A stretch of 38,956 nucleotides of DNA from Endozoicomonas arenosclerae (GCF_001562015.1 NZ_LASA01000085.1:1-38956), one strand, 5' to 3'. Positions 24,897-33,716 are shown, counted from the stretch's first letter. A program made the numbers and translations. Notes: generated by a model from the letters alone, not told the origin.

Positions 24897-25964
24897 ATGA
24901 CCAGACAGCAACAGTGGATGCTGGCAGGCATCGTGTTTGCGGGTGTCGTGCTGATAAATTTTGTCGGGGCCGTCATGACGCCCTTTGCCATCAGTGCGGT
25001 ACTGGCCTATCTGGGTGATCCGCTGGTGGATCGGCTGGAAAAGCAGAAACTCTCAAGAACATTGTCGGTGACGCTGGTCTTTCTGGTGATATTCACTTTC
25101 CTGTTTGTGCTGTTATTGATTTTGGTTCCGGCGTTGTTTCAGCAGGTCAAAACCCTGATGCAGCTGCTGCCTGTCTGGGAAGAGTGGATTCGCATCAATG
25201 CTATTCCAAAGCTGGTGGAATACACGGATCTGGATCCCGAGTGGTTTGATGTCAGCCAGCTGGTGAAGACGATGGCTGGGGAATGGCAGAAGACGGGAGG
25301 TCTTCTGGCAGAGCTGGGGCGCTCTGTGACAACTTCCGGCCTGGCTATCATTGGCTTTCTGGTCAATCTGTTCCTGGTTCCGGTGGTCACTTTCTATTTG
25401 TTGCGTGACTGGGATCATATGATGGAACACATCCGTCTGATGCTGCCGGTCAATCTGGAGCCCATAGTGGTCGAGCTGGCCAGTGAGTGTGATGAAGTTC
25501 TGGGCGCTTTCCTTAAAGGTCAGCTCATGGTCATGCTGGCTCTGGGATTGATCTATGGTCTGGGGCTCTGGGCGATAGGCTTGCAGTTTGCCCTGCTGAT
25601 AGGCCTGCTGGCAGGTCTGGTCAGTATTATTCCTTACATGGGCTTTGTGGTGGGTTTTGCTACCGCCATTATTGTTGCTCTTTTTCAATTTGACAGTTAT
25701 CTGCCGTTGCTTATGGTGGCGGGAGTCTTTGCTGTGGGGCAGGCGCTCGAGGGGTGGGTATTGACCCCTTATTTGGTGGGTGATCGTATTGGTCTCCATC
25801 CGGTGGCTGTAATCTTTGCCTTGATGGCAGGTGGTCAGATTCTTGGTTTCGTCGGGATGCTAATTGCACTGCCATTAGCGGCCATTATTATGGTACTCTT
25901 GCGTCATCTGCATCGAAATTATAAGGCGAGCCACTTATACCATGCTGGTGAGCCGGGGGAGTAA
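24897..25964 (+). CDS. perM: AI-2E family transporter (PerM-like membrane protein)
   Basis: A polytopic inner-membrane protein of the AI-2E exporter/PerM family (PF01594); members export or exchange small solutes, and the substrate of PerM itself is not settled. The 355 residues show about seven hydrophobic segments: two at the N-terminus (AGIVFAGVVLINFVGAVMTP and TLVFLVIFTFLFVLLLILVP), then a long amphipathic soluble part, then ITGFLVNLFLV-type, LALGLIYGLGLWAIGLQFAL and further C-terminal helices. The conserved SIIPYMGFVVG and GDRIGLHPVAVIFALMAGGQ are family signatures. The start has AAGGA 7 bases upstream. hda follows about 200 bases downstream. Confidence 0.9.
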   Translation: MTRQQQWMLAGIVFAGVVLINFVGAVMTPFAISAVLAYLGDPLVDRLEKQKLSRTLSVTLVFLVIFTFLFVLLLILVPALFQQVKTLMQLLPVWEEWIRINAIPKLVEYTDLDPEWFDVSQLVKTMAGEWQKTGGLLAELGRSVTTSGLAIIGFLVNLFLVPVVTFYLLRDWDHMMEHIRLMLPVNLEPIVVELASECDEVLGAFLKGQLMVMLALGLIYGLGLWAIGLQFALLIGLLAGLVSIIPYMGFVVGFATAIIVALFQFDSYLPLLMVAGVFAVGQALEGWVLTPYLVGDRIGLHPVAVIFALMAGGQILGFVGMLIALPLAAIIMVLLRHLHRNYKASHLYHAGEPGE

Positions 25965-26030
25965 GGTGATCTATGCCCGCAGCGAACAGAAAATCATTTT
26001 GCCATGCCATTGATAAAAGGGTGTAGCGAG

Positions 26031-26171
26031 ATGTGTTCCCTGTGTCTGTCACCTGCAGAGTTTATTAACCCAAGTGAGCTTGCTGTTTTTGATAAAAATG
26101 CCAAAGCCACGGGTTCTGAATCTATTTCCATGGTTAAGGTTGGGCGGCGTTTGCCGCTCAAGGCTGTTTGA
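26031..26171 (+). CDS. Possible 46-residue small ORF coupled to hda
   Basis: An uninterrupted frame from ATG 26031 gives MCSLCLSPAEFINPSELAVF and 26 more residues (ending GRRLPLKAV). Its TGA overlaps the likely hda start ATG at 26171, an arrangement typical of translational coupling. AAAAGGG lies about 10 bases upstream. No family or signal is recognised, and a frame this short may be chance. It fills most of the 203-base gap between perM and hda, which otherwise shows nothing. Confidence 0.35.
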   Translation: MCSLCLSPAEFINPSELAVFDKNAKATGSESISMVKVGRRLPLKAV

Positions 26172-26887
26172 TGTCGTATATGAGCCAGCCTGTGCAATTA
26201 CCGCTCAGTGTCCAGATTAGGGACGATGCTACCTTTGAAAATTTTTTCAGCGGGGATAATGCTGCGCTGGTGAATATGCTGGATATGGATCAACAGATCA
26301 GTGGTGTTGATTCAGAGCAGTTTATTTATCTTTATGGCGCTCCCGGTGTTGGTTGCAGTCATCTTCTTCAGGCTGCCTGTCATCAGGTAGACAGCAGAAA
26401 GGGACGCAGTATATACCTGCCCATGAAAGAGCTGGTGCATTACCCTTCCAAACTCCTTGAAGGCATGGAGCGATTGCAGCTGGTCTGTATTGATGATGTT
26501 GATGCCGTCGCGGGGATTCCTGAGTGGGAAGAAGGTCTTTTTGATCTCTTTAACCGGTTGCGGGATTCACAAACGCGTTTGCTGGTCGCAGCAGACTGCC
26601 CACCCAAACGACTCTCAATCACTTTGCCGGATCTGGTCTCAAGATTAAGTTGGGGGCTGGTCTTTCAGGTGCAGCCACTCAGTGACAAGGACAAGGTGTC
26701 TGCATTGCAGCTACGGGCTCATTTGCGTGGGCTTGATATGAATGAAGATGTCGCCCGGTATATTATATATCGCAGTAATCGGGATATGGGGCATCTGTTC
26801 AAGATGCTGCAGAAGCTGGACAGTGCTTCTCTGAGAGCAAAAAGGAAGTTGACCATACCCTTCGTTAAACAGGTCATGAACTGGTAA
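26171..26887 (+). CDS. hda: DnaA regulatory inactivator Hda
   Basis: Hda is a DnaA-like AAA+ protein that, bound to the DNA-loaded beta clamp, stimulates ATP hydrolysis by DnaA and so prevents re-initiation. From ATG 26171 the product has 238 residues. Near the N-terminus QLPLSV (9-14) is the clamp-binding motif, followed by DDATFENFFSGDN. The P-loop is GAPGVGCSH (56-64), with Walker B LVCIDDVDA and a sensor-type RLLVAADCPP. The C-terminal helices include NRDMGHLFKMLQKLD. Alternatives are TTG 26168 and ATG 26180; AAGG 8 bases before 26171 and the overlap with the small upstream frame favour 26171. The next gene starts 14 bases downstream. Confidence 0.94.
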   Translation: MSYMSQPVQLPLSVQIRDDATFENFFSGDNAALVNMLDMDQQISGVDSEQFIYLYGAPGVGCSHLLQAACHQVDSRKGRSIYLPMKELVHYPSKLLEGMERLQLVCIDDVDAVAGIPEWEEGLFDLFNRLRDSQTRLLVAADCPPKRLSITLPDLVSRLSWGLVFQVQPLSDKDKVSALQLRAHLRGLDMNEDVARYIIYRSNRDMGHLFKMLQKLDSASLRAKRKLTIPFVKQVMNW

Positions 26888-26901
26888 TCAAGAGAAGTAG
26901 T

Positions 26902-28941
26902 ATGCAAACCCAGCAGTCGGCCATCCGGTTTGTGCTCTTTGTTGTAATTGTTCTGGTAATCCTGCTGTCGCTGATTTCAGTGGTATTACTGGTACCTGGC
27001 AGGTATACCGACCAGCTGCTTCAACAAATAGAAAACCAGACAGGAGTGGAAGTGCTTCCCGTTGCCAAAGAATATTCTTTTGCAACGGGAGAGTTTCTGC
27101 TCACCAACCCAGAGCTTCGAATCTCTCCTGGAATCACGCTCAAGTCAGAATCAATCGGTCTGAATGTCGCATGGACTTCCCTGTGGAAGGACAAAATCGA
27201 GTTGAACCGGATTGATTTCAGAAAGCCTCGTATCTTCATTGATCTGGCCATTATTGGTCAGAAGCCACCTATGCCCAATCTGTATCAGTTTCTAAGAGAA
27301 ACCGGTCGTTTTGTTTTTGAAGAAGGTTCGATGAAGGTGGTGAATACGGAGCAGGCAGGCTCCAGCAGTGTTGTGAACATTGATTTCAACAAAATGGAAC
27401 TGGCAACCCAGCGACTGGATCAGATTGATGTTGAAATGGTCAATGAATCAGAGAGCATCAACTGGACTCTGGGTGGCGTCATTGATCTGAATGAGTTATC
27501 TCTGTCAGGCCAGCTGTCCATTGATAAAATGCCCTTGTCTGAGGTTACCAAGCAGGGCTTTATCCATTGCTCGGAATGTTCACTGGGCGGTACATTATCT
27601 TCGGACCTATCGGTTGAGTGGTCTACTGAAACCGGTATGGAGCTAACGGGGACAGCAAAAGTCATGGAAGGCCTTTATCAGAATGAGAGCTCCGGTCTTG
27701 ATATTCGCTGGAATGAATTATTGGCAGATGGTTTTCAATTTAAAAACCGTGAAGGCTCTGTTGAAGACTTGTCCTTCAGAGACGGGCAACTGATTGTTGA
27801 TGGTCGCTTGCTGGAGCAAGTGGCCAAAACGGTTGACTCGCCACTGCCTGTTGCTGTCAAGAATATTGAGTTTAACGGAACAATACAGTCTGCTCGTTCA
27901 AAAGACAGGGCGCTTTTCTCAGAGAGTCGAGTTGAGCTAGAAGTGTTGAATCCGGGGCAATTTGCCTACCAGTTGAATGGCCAGTGGCAGGAGCGTGTGC
28001 CGGTATTTATGGAAGGGCAGATGGACTTGAAGAATCCGGTCTCTTCGACTCTGAATATGTCCGCCAGAGATGTCGATTTATCTATGCTTCCCGCTTCTGC
28101 ACGATCGATTGCCGGTTATGACCTGGCGGGCAGCAGGGTGAATCTGAACCTTGCTTCTTCTGCAGGGGGGGGCGCGAAAGGGAAGGTTGTTTTTTCCCGA
28201 CTGAAGGCCAAACCCATCAAGCCAGAGTTGAATATTAACCAGGTTAAAGCGTTAATGACGAATGTTAAGGGTTCTTTCTCCATTAATGTCTCGGCTCGAG
28301 GTGGGCAGTCACCACTGACAGCTGCAAAAGAGGCGACTCTGGTAACTTGGAAAAATGTCCTTGATCAGCCCATGAGTTATCTCTCGCAACGGGCCGGTTT
28401 AAGTGAATCATTGTCCAATAATATGAAATTGCCTGCTGGTAAAGCGATTCTGAGTAAAGATGATCAGATCCAGTTGAAAGGCTGGAGTCGTGTTCTGCAA
28501 ATAAGGCCTGAACTAAACCTTTCTATAGAGGCTGTGGCAACTCGGGATAAAGATTGGCCGACGATGTCAAAAGCAGAACTTGAGGCTGATCTTGTTGAGC
28601 TCTATTCGGCCATCAGCCGTAGTAAACCGGGTGAGATTAAGGAAATTCCTGCTGATATTCGTGGGCAGTTGATCGAGCAAATGTACTTGCGGGCGCACAA
28701 TCGCAAGCTTCCTGAAATAGGCAGTGACAGTCAGGACAAAAGGGTGAAGGAAGCGGAGCAGTGGTTGTTACGAAACTGGCCTGCCAATCAGGAAAAAATG
28801 AGCAAGCTGGCTGCTGATCGTCTGATGGCCGTGGAAGAATATTTAAAAAGAGAAGGCGTAAAAAATAAACGCATTCTAAGTGCTTCTCCAGCCGTTGTTG
28901 AGAAGGCTGAGTCAGCTGTTGAAATCAAGTTGGCCTACTGA
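26902..28941 (+). CDS. AsmA/DUF748-like inner-membrane-anchored periplasmic protein (679 aa)
   Basis: A single N-terminal membrane anchor (FVLFVVIVLVILLSLISVVL, about 11-30) is followed by a long, beta-rich periplasmic region. The opening LLQQIENQTGVEV, then FLLTNPELRISPGITLKSES and SLWKDKIELNRIDFRKPRIF, is the pattern of AsmA-superfamily proteins, which form bridge-like or 'taco' lipid-binding structures in the envelope. The extreme C-terminus (RLMAVEEYLKREGVKNKRIL) resembles the DUF748 tail. The family is implicated in phospholipid transport and outer-membrane homeostasis; this member's job is inferred from fold only. It starts 14 bases after hda, so it is the last gene of that cluster. A GAGAAG ribosome site is close, and it ends at a strong bidirectional terminator. 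Confidence 0.8.
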   Translation: MQTQQSAIRFVLFVVIVLVILLSLISVVLLVPGRYTDQLLQQIENQTGVEVLPVAKEYSFATGEFLLTNPELRISPGITLKSESIGLNVAWTSLWKDKIELNRIDFRKPRIFIDLAIIGQKPPMPNLYQFLRETGRFVFEEGSMKVVNTEQAGSSSVVNIDFNKMELATQRLDQIDVEMVNESESINWTLGGVIDLNELSLSGQLSIDKMPLSEVTKQGFIHCSECSLGGTLSSDLSVEWSTETGMELTGTAKVMEGLYQNESSGLDIRWNELLADGFQFKNREGSVEDLSFRDGQLIVDGRLLEQVAKTVDSPLPVAVKNIEFNGTIQSARSKDRALFSESRVELEVLNPGQFAYQLNGQWQERVPVFMEGQMDLKNPVSSTLNMSARDVDLSMLPASARSIAGYDLAGSRVNLNLASSAGGGAKGKVVFSRLKAKPIKPELNINQVKALMTNVKGSFSINVSARGGQSPLTAAKEATLVTWKNVLDQPMSYLSQRAGLSESLSNNMKLPAGKAILSKDDQIQLKGWSRVLQIRPELNLSIEAVATRDKDWPTMSKAELEADLVELYSAISRSKPGEIKEIPADIRGQLIEQMYLRAHNRKLPEIGSDSQDKRVKEAEQWLLRNWPANQEKMSKLAADRLMAVEEYLKREGVKNKRILSASPAVVEKAESAVEIKLAY

Positions 28942-28962
28942 TGATATTCAGTTGATCCCGAT

Positions 28963-28997
28963 AAAAAAAGCTCCTGTAAATGCAGGAGCTTTTTTTT
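28963..28997. terminator. Bidirectional terminator between the AsmA-like gene and DUF2069
   Basis: GCTCCTG (28970-28976) pairs with CAGGAGC (28983-28989) around TAAATG, and A7/T8 runs on either side extend the stem and supply a U-tract in both directions. It lies between convergent genes. Confidence 0.93.
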
Positions 28998-29012
28998 GGG
29001 GTAAGTGGCAGA

Positions 29013-29387
29013 CTATTGCGAGTACTTGTTGTTATTCAGTTGCCCCTGCCAGCGGGTGAACATCATTGCAGACAGAAACAGCAGACTGCTGAATACGGTA
29101 ATCAGCCAGCCGTGGATGGAGTCCTTAATAAACCAGGCATCCAGAACGCCACTGATAAAGTAAAAGCAGAGAATGAAGCATAACCAGGCTGATGCTCTGG
29201 GTTGCCGTTTAATCAAGCCATAGACAGGTAGCAGCAAAGGAATAAGAGTGAAAGAAGCGATCATCCATACCGAGCTTTGAGGTGGATGGAGCCAAAGTAC
29301 TTTCGCTGCCTGTGATGCCAGCAGGCAAAAATAGAGTATCAGGCTCAATCGATAGGTGATATTCGCTTTTTGAGTCAAGTCCTGCAC
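29013..29387 (-). CDS. DUF2069 inner-membrane protein
   Basis: A 124-residue protein with four predicted membrane helices (ILYFCLLASQAAKVLWL; WMIASFTLIPLLLPVYGLI; AWLCFILCFYFISGVLDAWF; GWLITVFSSLLFLSAMMF), matching DUF2069 (PF09842). The spacing PPQSSVW and the RQPRASAW loop are typical. The function of the family is unknown. It begins 2 bases after the arsC stop, so the two genes are almost certainly co-transcribed and translationally coupled. In relatives such as Pseudomonas, as I recall, it also sits near arsC and wrbA; there is no wrbA here. Confidence 0.88.
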   Translation of the reverse strand: MQDLTQKANITYRLSLILYFCLLASQAAKVLWLHPPQSSVWMIASFTLIPLLLPVYGLIKRQPRASAWLCFILCFYFISGVLDAWFIKDSIHGWLITVFSSLLFLSAMMFTRWQGQLNNNKYSQ

Positions 29388-29389
29388 GG

Positions 29390-29734
29390 TTAGAGAATCT
29401 CCAGAACAGATTCCGGTGGACGACCAACCCGGGCCTGACTGTTACTGACGACAATCGGTCTTTCAATCATTTTTGGGTAGGTCACCATCGTTTCAATTTG
29501 CTGCTGCTCGGACAGGTCCTGACCTTTAATATGATCTTTATACTCCTGCTCACCCTTGCGCATGAGTTCTTCAGGTTTTTTACCCAGTTGCTTCAGTATT
29601 TCGGTCAGTTCTTCTTGGGCGGGTGGGGTTTCCAGATAGAGGATGATTTCCGGTTGAATGCCTTTTTCTTCAATCAGGGCCAGTGTCTGCCTGGACTTTG
29701 AGCAGCGGGGGTTGTGGTAAATCTTAACGCTCAT
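29390..29734 (-). CDS. arsC: ArsC-family arsenate reductase (glutaredoxin type)
   Basis: A 114-residue protein of the ArsC/YfgD family, thioredoxin-fold reductases that use glutathione and glutaredoxin. Cys11 in YHNPRCSKSRQTL is the catalytic cysteine. KIYHNPRC, PSPxELx-type ETPPAQEELTEIL and the late ERPIVVSNSQARVGRPPESV (with the arginines that bind the oxyanion) are family features. Housekeeping chromosomal members often show little arsenate resistance, and there is no arsenite pump or ArsR regulator nearby, so a role in arsenic resistance is uncertain. It is the first gene of the arsC-DUF2069 pair. Confidence 0.9.
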   Translation of the reverse strand: MSVKIYHNPRCSKSRQTLALIEEKGIQPEIILYLETPPAQEELTEILKQLGKKPEELMRKGEQEYKDHIKGQDLSEQQQIETMVTYPKMIERPIVVSNSQARVGRPPESVLEIL

Positions 29735-30112
29735 GATTCTGTTCTCGCTATTATTCCGTGAAAAATGATTTCAAATTCTCTGGGCTGTATTTTTCAGTAG
29801 CCTGTTGTTGTCATCTATGACGATTTCAGTGTCGGGAAGGTTATCGTTGAATGGATTCAGGTGCAATTGATATGGGGGATCAGTCTGGATTGACTTAAGG
29901 ACAGGCAAATTTTCTGTAAATGCAATCACTTTCGTACTAATCGACCATATAATCCTCTACAGATGCTACCAGAAGGTCTAAGCTTGTTCGGTTCCGATGA
30001 CGAATCAGTTTGTCGCACAGGCGTTACCGATCATAACTGAGTATGAGGTTATGCTCATGACTCGCTGGTTTGCAATGGTTCTTACAACAAACTTCCTACC
30101 TAACAGGCAGGT
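29735..30112. other. Divergent intergenic region, arsC / DUF4136 gene
   Basis: About 378 bases with no supportable gene. It separates the leftward arsC pair from the rightward DUF4136 gene and should contain promoters for both. I saw no clear operator, repeat or RNA structure. Confidence 0.5.
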
Positions 30113-30118
30113 ATGATC

Positions 30119-30694
30119 ATGTACAAGCTTAAACAGTTGCTGATTGTGATGATTGCAGTTGTTGCAGCTGGCTGTTCCAGCCAGAGGCTCGACTGGGACT
30201 ACAACAATACCCCTGCTGCCACTCAATCCATGAAGGAGTGGAAGACCTACGCATGGCTCAACAAGCCCGGTGAGAATAACAAGATTGAGGGCTACCACAT
30301 TGATGGTTTGATGGATATGAGGATACGGACAGCCATTAACGCTGATCTTCAGGCCAGGGGATATCGTGAAGTATCAGCAGGAGATAACCCTGACTTCCTG
30401 GTGAATTATCTGACGACAACCCGTACCCGAAGAGAGCTCGATCAGATTACCACTTCCATGGGCTATGGTTGGGGAGCCTGGGGCATGGGCGCTACTACGG
30501 AAACCCGGGTTCGCGACTACCAGGAAGGCTCCTTGATCATTGATTTTATTGGTCCTAAAAACCATGAATTGGAGTGGCGTGGTCGTTCAACATCCCGAGT
30601 CATTCGCAGCGCATCACCTGAAGACAGAACAGAAAAAGTGAATGCTGCTGTCAAAGGCATACTGGATGGCTTTCCACCCGGGCATAAGAACTGA
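30119..30694 (+). CDS. DUF4136 lipoprotein
   Basis: The product is about 191 residues, with a lipoprotein signal (MYKLKQLLIVMIAVVAAGC, lipobox VAAGC) and a DUF4136 domain (PF13590). Visible features are LDWDYNNT, the MKEWKTYAWL strand, IDGLMDMRIRTAINADLQAR helix followed by GYREVSAGDNPDFLVNYLTT, a glycine-rich loop (MGYGWGAWGMG) and EGSLIIDFIGPKNHELEWRG. It is anchored in the outer or inner membrane facing the periplasm; the function is not known. ATG 30113 is possible, but CAGG 7 bases before ATG 30119 and the basic start favour the latter. Confidence 0.85.
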   Translation: MYKLKQLLIVMIAVVAAGCSSQRLDWDYNNTPAATQSMKEWKTYAWLNKPGENNKIEGYHIDGLMDMRIRTAINADLQARGYREVSAGDNPDFLVNYLTTTRTRRELDQITTSMGYGWGAWGMGATTETRVRDYQEGSLIIDFIGPKNHELEWRGRSTSRVIRSASPEDRTEKVNAAVKGILDGFPPGHKN

Positions 30695-30822
30695 TACCCT
30701 TTCCTGAAAGGTTCGAGCCTGGCAGGTCTTTTATCTTGAAGTCGTTTCGTTTCCAAAGGGAGATGGAGTGATATTCTTCGTACAAGACTGCAGTCAGGCT
30801 CATAGAATTTCAGGGATTAGTT

Positions 30823-32079
30823 ATGTCGGGTTCTCGTCTGTCCAGTACTTCGCAGGTTCAGCTGGCTCAATGGTGCCGGACTTTCCTGCTATCCGTCTCT
30901 GATACCTTCTTCAAACATCGTTGTCTCGATAATGCAGCCGCTCTGACTTACACCACACTGTTTGCGGTGGTGCCCATGATGACGGTTACCTACAGCATGC
31001 TTTCCGCCATACCTTCTTTTCAAGGGGTAGGGGAGAACGTCCAGAGCTTTATTTTCAGCCATTTTGTGCCAACAGCTGGAGAGCAGGTTCAGTCTTATCT
31101 ATCCAGTTTTTCCCAGCAGGCCCGAAAGCTAACCGGTGTGGGTGTGGCTTTTCTGGTAGTCACAGCATTCATGATGCTAAGAACCATCGACAGGGCTATT
31201 AACCAGATCTGGCAGGTAGACAGAGTACGTCGTGGTGTTACCGGCTTTCTGCTTTACTGGGCGATTCTCAGTATGGGGCCTTTTCTGATTGGAGTGGGCT
31301 TTGTGTTGACGTCTTATCTGGCGTCATTGAAATTGATTGCGGACACAACAGCCTATCTCGGAGTCGATCAGTGGCTACTGAGATTAACACCCATGCTGTT
31401 AAGCAGTATTGTTTTTACCTTGTTGTATCTTGCAGTGCCTAACCGACGAGTGCCTTTTCGTCATGCGCTTTCTGGTGCTTTGGTTGTAGCTTTTTTGCTT
31501 GAGATGGCCAAAGCCGGTTTTGCACTCTTTATTACACTTTCTCCGTCGTATCATTTGATCTACGGTGCCTTTGCTGCTGTGCCGCTGTTTCTGCTCTGGA
31601 TTTACCTCAGCTGGATACTTGTGCTGTTTGGTGCAGTACTGGTCAGAAGTTTTGCCTTATCCAATCAAAGCAGGAATGAGAGCTTACCACCGCTGCTTGG
31701 AGTGCTTGTGGTGTTAAATGGCTTTAATGAACAATTCCAACAGGGGTTAAGCCTTAAACTGAAGCAATTGCATCAGTGTGGCTGGAATCTTTCACTGGAA
31801 GACTGGGAGCTCTACACCAGTTATCTGTTAGAGCAGGGGCTGGTCAGCAAAAATGATCTGGGAGAGATGATTCTGGCCAGGGATCTCCGATATCTTGAAC
31901 TGAGTGCACTGTGTCAGCAGCTGCCCTGGTCTTATCCTTCTGATCAGGCGCTGGATGAAATAGAAACCAACAAAAGACCAGAATGGTTTGCCCAGTTAAT
32001 TGCTCGATTGCGCCAGCTGAATGAAAAACAGCGGGCTGCACTGGATTGCAATCTGGATCGTCTCTTTACCCAACCTTGA
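30823..32079 (+). CDS. yihY: YihY/UPF0761 family inner-membrane protein
   Basis: A polytopic protein of the YihY/BrkB family (PF03631), once misnamed ribonuclease BN. The 418 residues include about six hydrophobic segments and family blocks NAAALTYTTLFAVVPMMTV, SMLSAIPSF, the helix MMLRTIDRAINQIWQV, GAFAAVPLFLLWIYLSW and SWILVLFGAVLVR. The C-terminal ~130 residues form a soluble tail (LSLKLKQLHQCGWNLSLEDW) found in many Gram-negative members. The molecular function is unknown. AGGGA lies 7 bases before the ATG. The gene is 128 bases after the DUF4136 gene on the same strand. Confidence 0.9.
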   Translation: MSGSRLSSTSQVQLAQWCRTFLLSVSDTFFKHRCLDNAAALTYTTLFAVVPMMTVTYSMLSAIPSFQGVGENVQSFIFSHFVPTAGEQVQSYLSSFSQQARKLTGVGVAFLVVTAFMMLRTIDRAINQIWQVDRVRRGVTGFLLYWAILSMGPFLIGVGFVLTSYLASLKLIADTTAYLGVDQWLLRLTPMLLSSIVFTLLYLAVPNRRVPFRHALSGALVVAFLLEMAKAGFALFITLSPSYHLIYGAFAAVPLFLLWIYLSWILVLFGAVLVRSFALSNQSRNESLPPLLGVLVVLNGFNEQFQQGLSLKLKQLHQCGWNLSLEDWELYTSYLLEQGLVSKNDLGEMILARDLRYLELSALCQQLPWSYPSDQALDEIETNKRPEWFAQLIARLRQLNEKQRAALDCNLDRLFTQP

Positions 32080-32111
32080 AAATCATGACCTCAGTCAAAA
32101 GATGATTTAAT

Positions 32112-32144
32112 AAATGTAACCGGTTACTGAAACCGGTTACATTT
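32112..32144. promoter_or_regulatory. Paired LacI-type palindromes upstream of the PTS EIIC gene
   Basis: Two palindrome-like cores sit side by side: GTAACCGGTTAC (32116-32127, a perfect 12-bp palindrome) and GAAACCGGTTAC (32129-32140, one mismatch). Their centres are 13 bp apart, and together they form a 14-bp inverted repeat (AAATGTAACCGGTT / AACCGGTTACATTT) around ACTGA. The NGTAACCGGTTACN form resembles operators of LacI/GalR-family sugar repressors. There is no T-run, so it is not a typical terminator for yihY. The rest of 32080-32381 shows no gene. The regulator is unknown and not in the window. Confidence 0.6.
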
Positions 32145-32381
32145 GATCTTCAGCATTGGTATTCTTCCGCGGCATGTTAATAAAGGTCGGTCATTGTGAG
32201 CCCGTGTTGTGATAGCAGCGTTCTTTATCTGTTGTTCATAACTAACGGATGAGGCTTTCTGTTCTATTCCTTCATGCAGGTGACGGAAATCACTCATCTG
32301 ATTTTCCGGCTGAATGAGCGAATATGCTCAACTCACAATGGCACTCAGAATTCAGAAGTAAAATATCCGCACGGTGGTGTT

Positions 32382-33692
32382 ATGCAGAACTTAGCAAACA
32401 GGATGGAGCAGGCATTAATGCCTCTGGCCGGCAAGCTGGCCAATCTCAAGTATCTGATTGCTTTACGTGACGGTATGGTTTACGCCATGCCATTCTTCAT
32501 TGTGGGTTCTATCCTGCTGTTACTGCTTAATCTGCCTCTGACCGACCCCGCTAATTTTATGTTCTCCCAGTGGTATACAGACCTGATGGCAGAATATAAA
32601 GGCGATTGGCTGCAGCCTTTCTATGCAACACTGGGTATGTCTTGCCTGTTTATCTCTTTCGGCATCGGCTCCAGTTTAGGTAAGCAGTATGGCTTGCCTG
32701 AAATCACCAGCGGCTTCCTGTCACTGTTTGCCTTTTTGCTTGTTGCCGCTCCAGTTACCGGATGGCCGCCAGCGATCAATGCCAGCTACCTGGACAGCAA
32801 GGGTATGTTCACCGCTATCCTGGTGTCTTACCTGGCCATTGAAATTTTCCGTTTCATGCACACCCGCAAGCTGACCATTAAGCTGCCTGAACAGGTGCCG
32901 CCAGCCATTGCCCGTTCTTTTGAGTCCCTGACGCCTGTTATTGCCATCATTCTGGTGTTGCAGCCTCTGAACATTTTTGTCGCCTCTCTGGGTGAAGGCG
33001 GAATGCTGATTCCAGAACTGATGATGAAGCTGTTCGTACCTCTGGTTGGTGCTGCAGATACTTTGCCCGGTCTGCTGCTGATCGTTCTGCTGGTTCATGT
33101 TCTGTGGTTCTGTGGTCTCCACGGTACCAATATTGTTGTGGGTGTGATTACAGCAATCATGCTGACGAATCTCCAGGCTAACCAGGCTGCTCTGGAAGCG
33201 GGTCAAGCTCTGCCAGCCATCTTTGCGGGTGGTTTCCTTGATAGCTTTGTATACCTGGGTGGTGCGGGTGCAACTCTGGGTCTGGCTATTGCCATGTCCA
33301 TCAGTAAGAGTGCACACCTGCGTTCTATTGGTCGTCTATCTGTTGTTCCTGGTCTGTTCAATATCAATGAGCCAGTTATCTTCGGTGCGCCGGTTATCAT
33401 GAACCCGATTCTGGGTATTCCGTTCATCTGTATCCCGCTGATTAACGTAACAGTGGCTTACATGGCGACTTCCATGGATCTCGTAGGACGTGTTGTAGCT
33501 CTGGTACCTTGGACCACGCCGGGTCCTCTGGCTGCCTTCCTAAGCACAAACTTCAGTTTCAGTGCTCTGATCCTGAGTCTGCTACTGGTCGCTTTCTCTA
33601 CCGTTGCTTATCTGCCATTCCTGAAGGTTTACAGCCGCTCTCTGGAAGAGCAGGAATCCGAGCAGGTTGAAGGAAAGGCTGCCACTGCCTGA
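32382..33692 (+). CDS. PTS sugar transporter EIIC (cellobiose/chitobiose-type)
   Basis: The membrane channel component of a phosphotransferase system, lactose/cellobiose family (PF02378). From ATG 32382 the product has 436 residues, the usual length. MPLAGKLANLKYLIALRDGM leads into MPFFIVGSILLLLLNLPL and further membrane helices. The hallmark substrate-site region is HGTNIVVG, and VPGLFNINEPVIFGAPVIMN (the NEP motif that binds the sugar) is intact. The long upstream frame (36 codons) has no similarity and is ignored. No EIIA, EIIB, hydrolase or regulator is adjacent, so it must use partners encoded elsewhere. Codon choice is strongly biased (CTG, CGT, GGT), suggesting high expression. The substrate is inferred only by family. 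Confidence 0.9.
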   Translation: MQNLANRMEQALMPLAGKLANLKYLIALRDGMVYAMPFFIVGSILLLLLNLPLTDPANFMFSQWYTDLMAEYKGDWLQPFYATLGMSCLFISFGIGSSLGKQYGLPEITSGFLSLFAFLLVAAPVTGWPPAINASYLDSKGMFTAILVSYLAIEIFRFMHTRKLTIKLPEQVPPAIARSFESLTPVIAIILVLQPLNIFVASLGEGGMLIPELMMKLFVPLVGAADTLPGLLLIVLLVHVLWFCGLHGTNIVVGVITAIMLTNLQANQAALEAGQALPAIFAGGFLDSFVYLGGAGATLGLAIAMSISKSAHLRSIGRLSVVPGLFNINEPVIFGAPVIMNPILGIPFICIPLINVTVAYMATSMDLVGRVVALVPWTTPGPLAAFLSTNFSFSALILSLLLVAFSTVAYLPFLKVYSRSLEEQESEQVEGKAATA

Positions 33693-33716
33693 TAGTTTCA
33701 GCCTCTGCTCCACTGA

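Noticed and set aside
25113-25799. 228-codon minus-strand frame rich in Gln/His across perM
   Set aside because: Composition is the mirror image of hydrophobic perM codons; no domain and a clear gene on the other strand.
32721-33317. 198-codon minus-strand frame across the PTS gene
   Set aside because: Gln/Asn/His-rich mirror of membrane-protein codons; no independent support.
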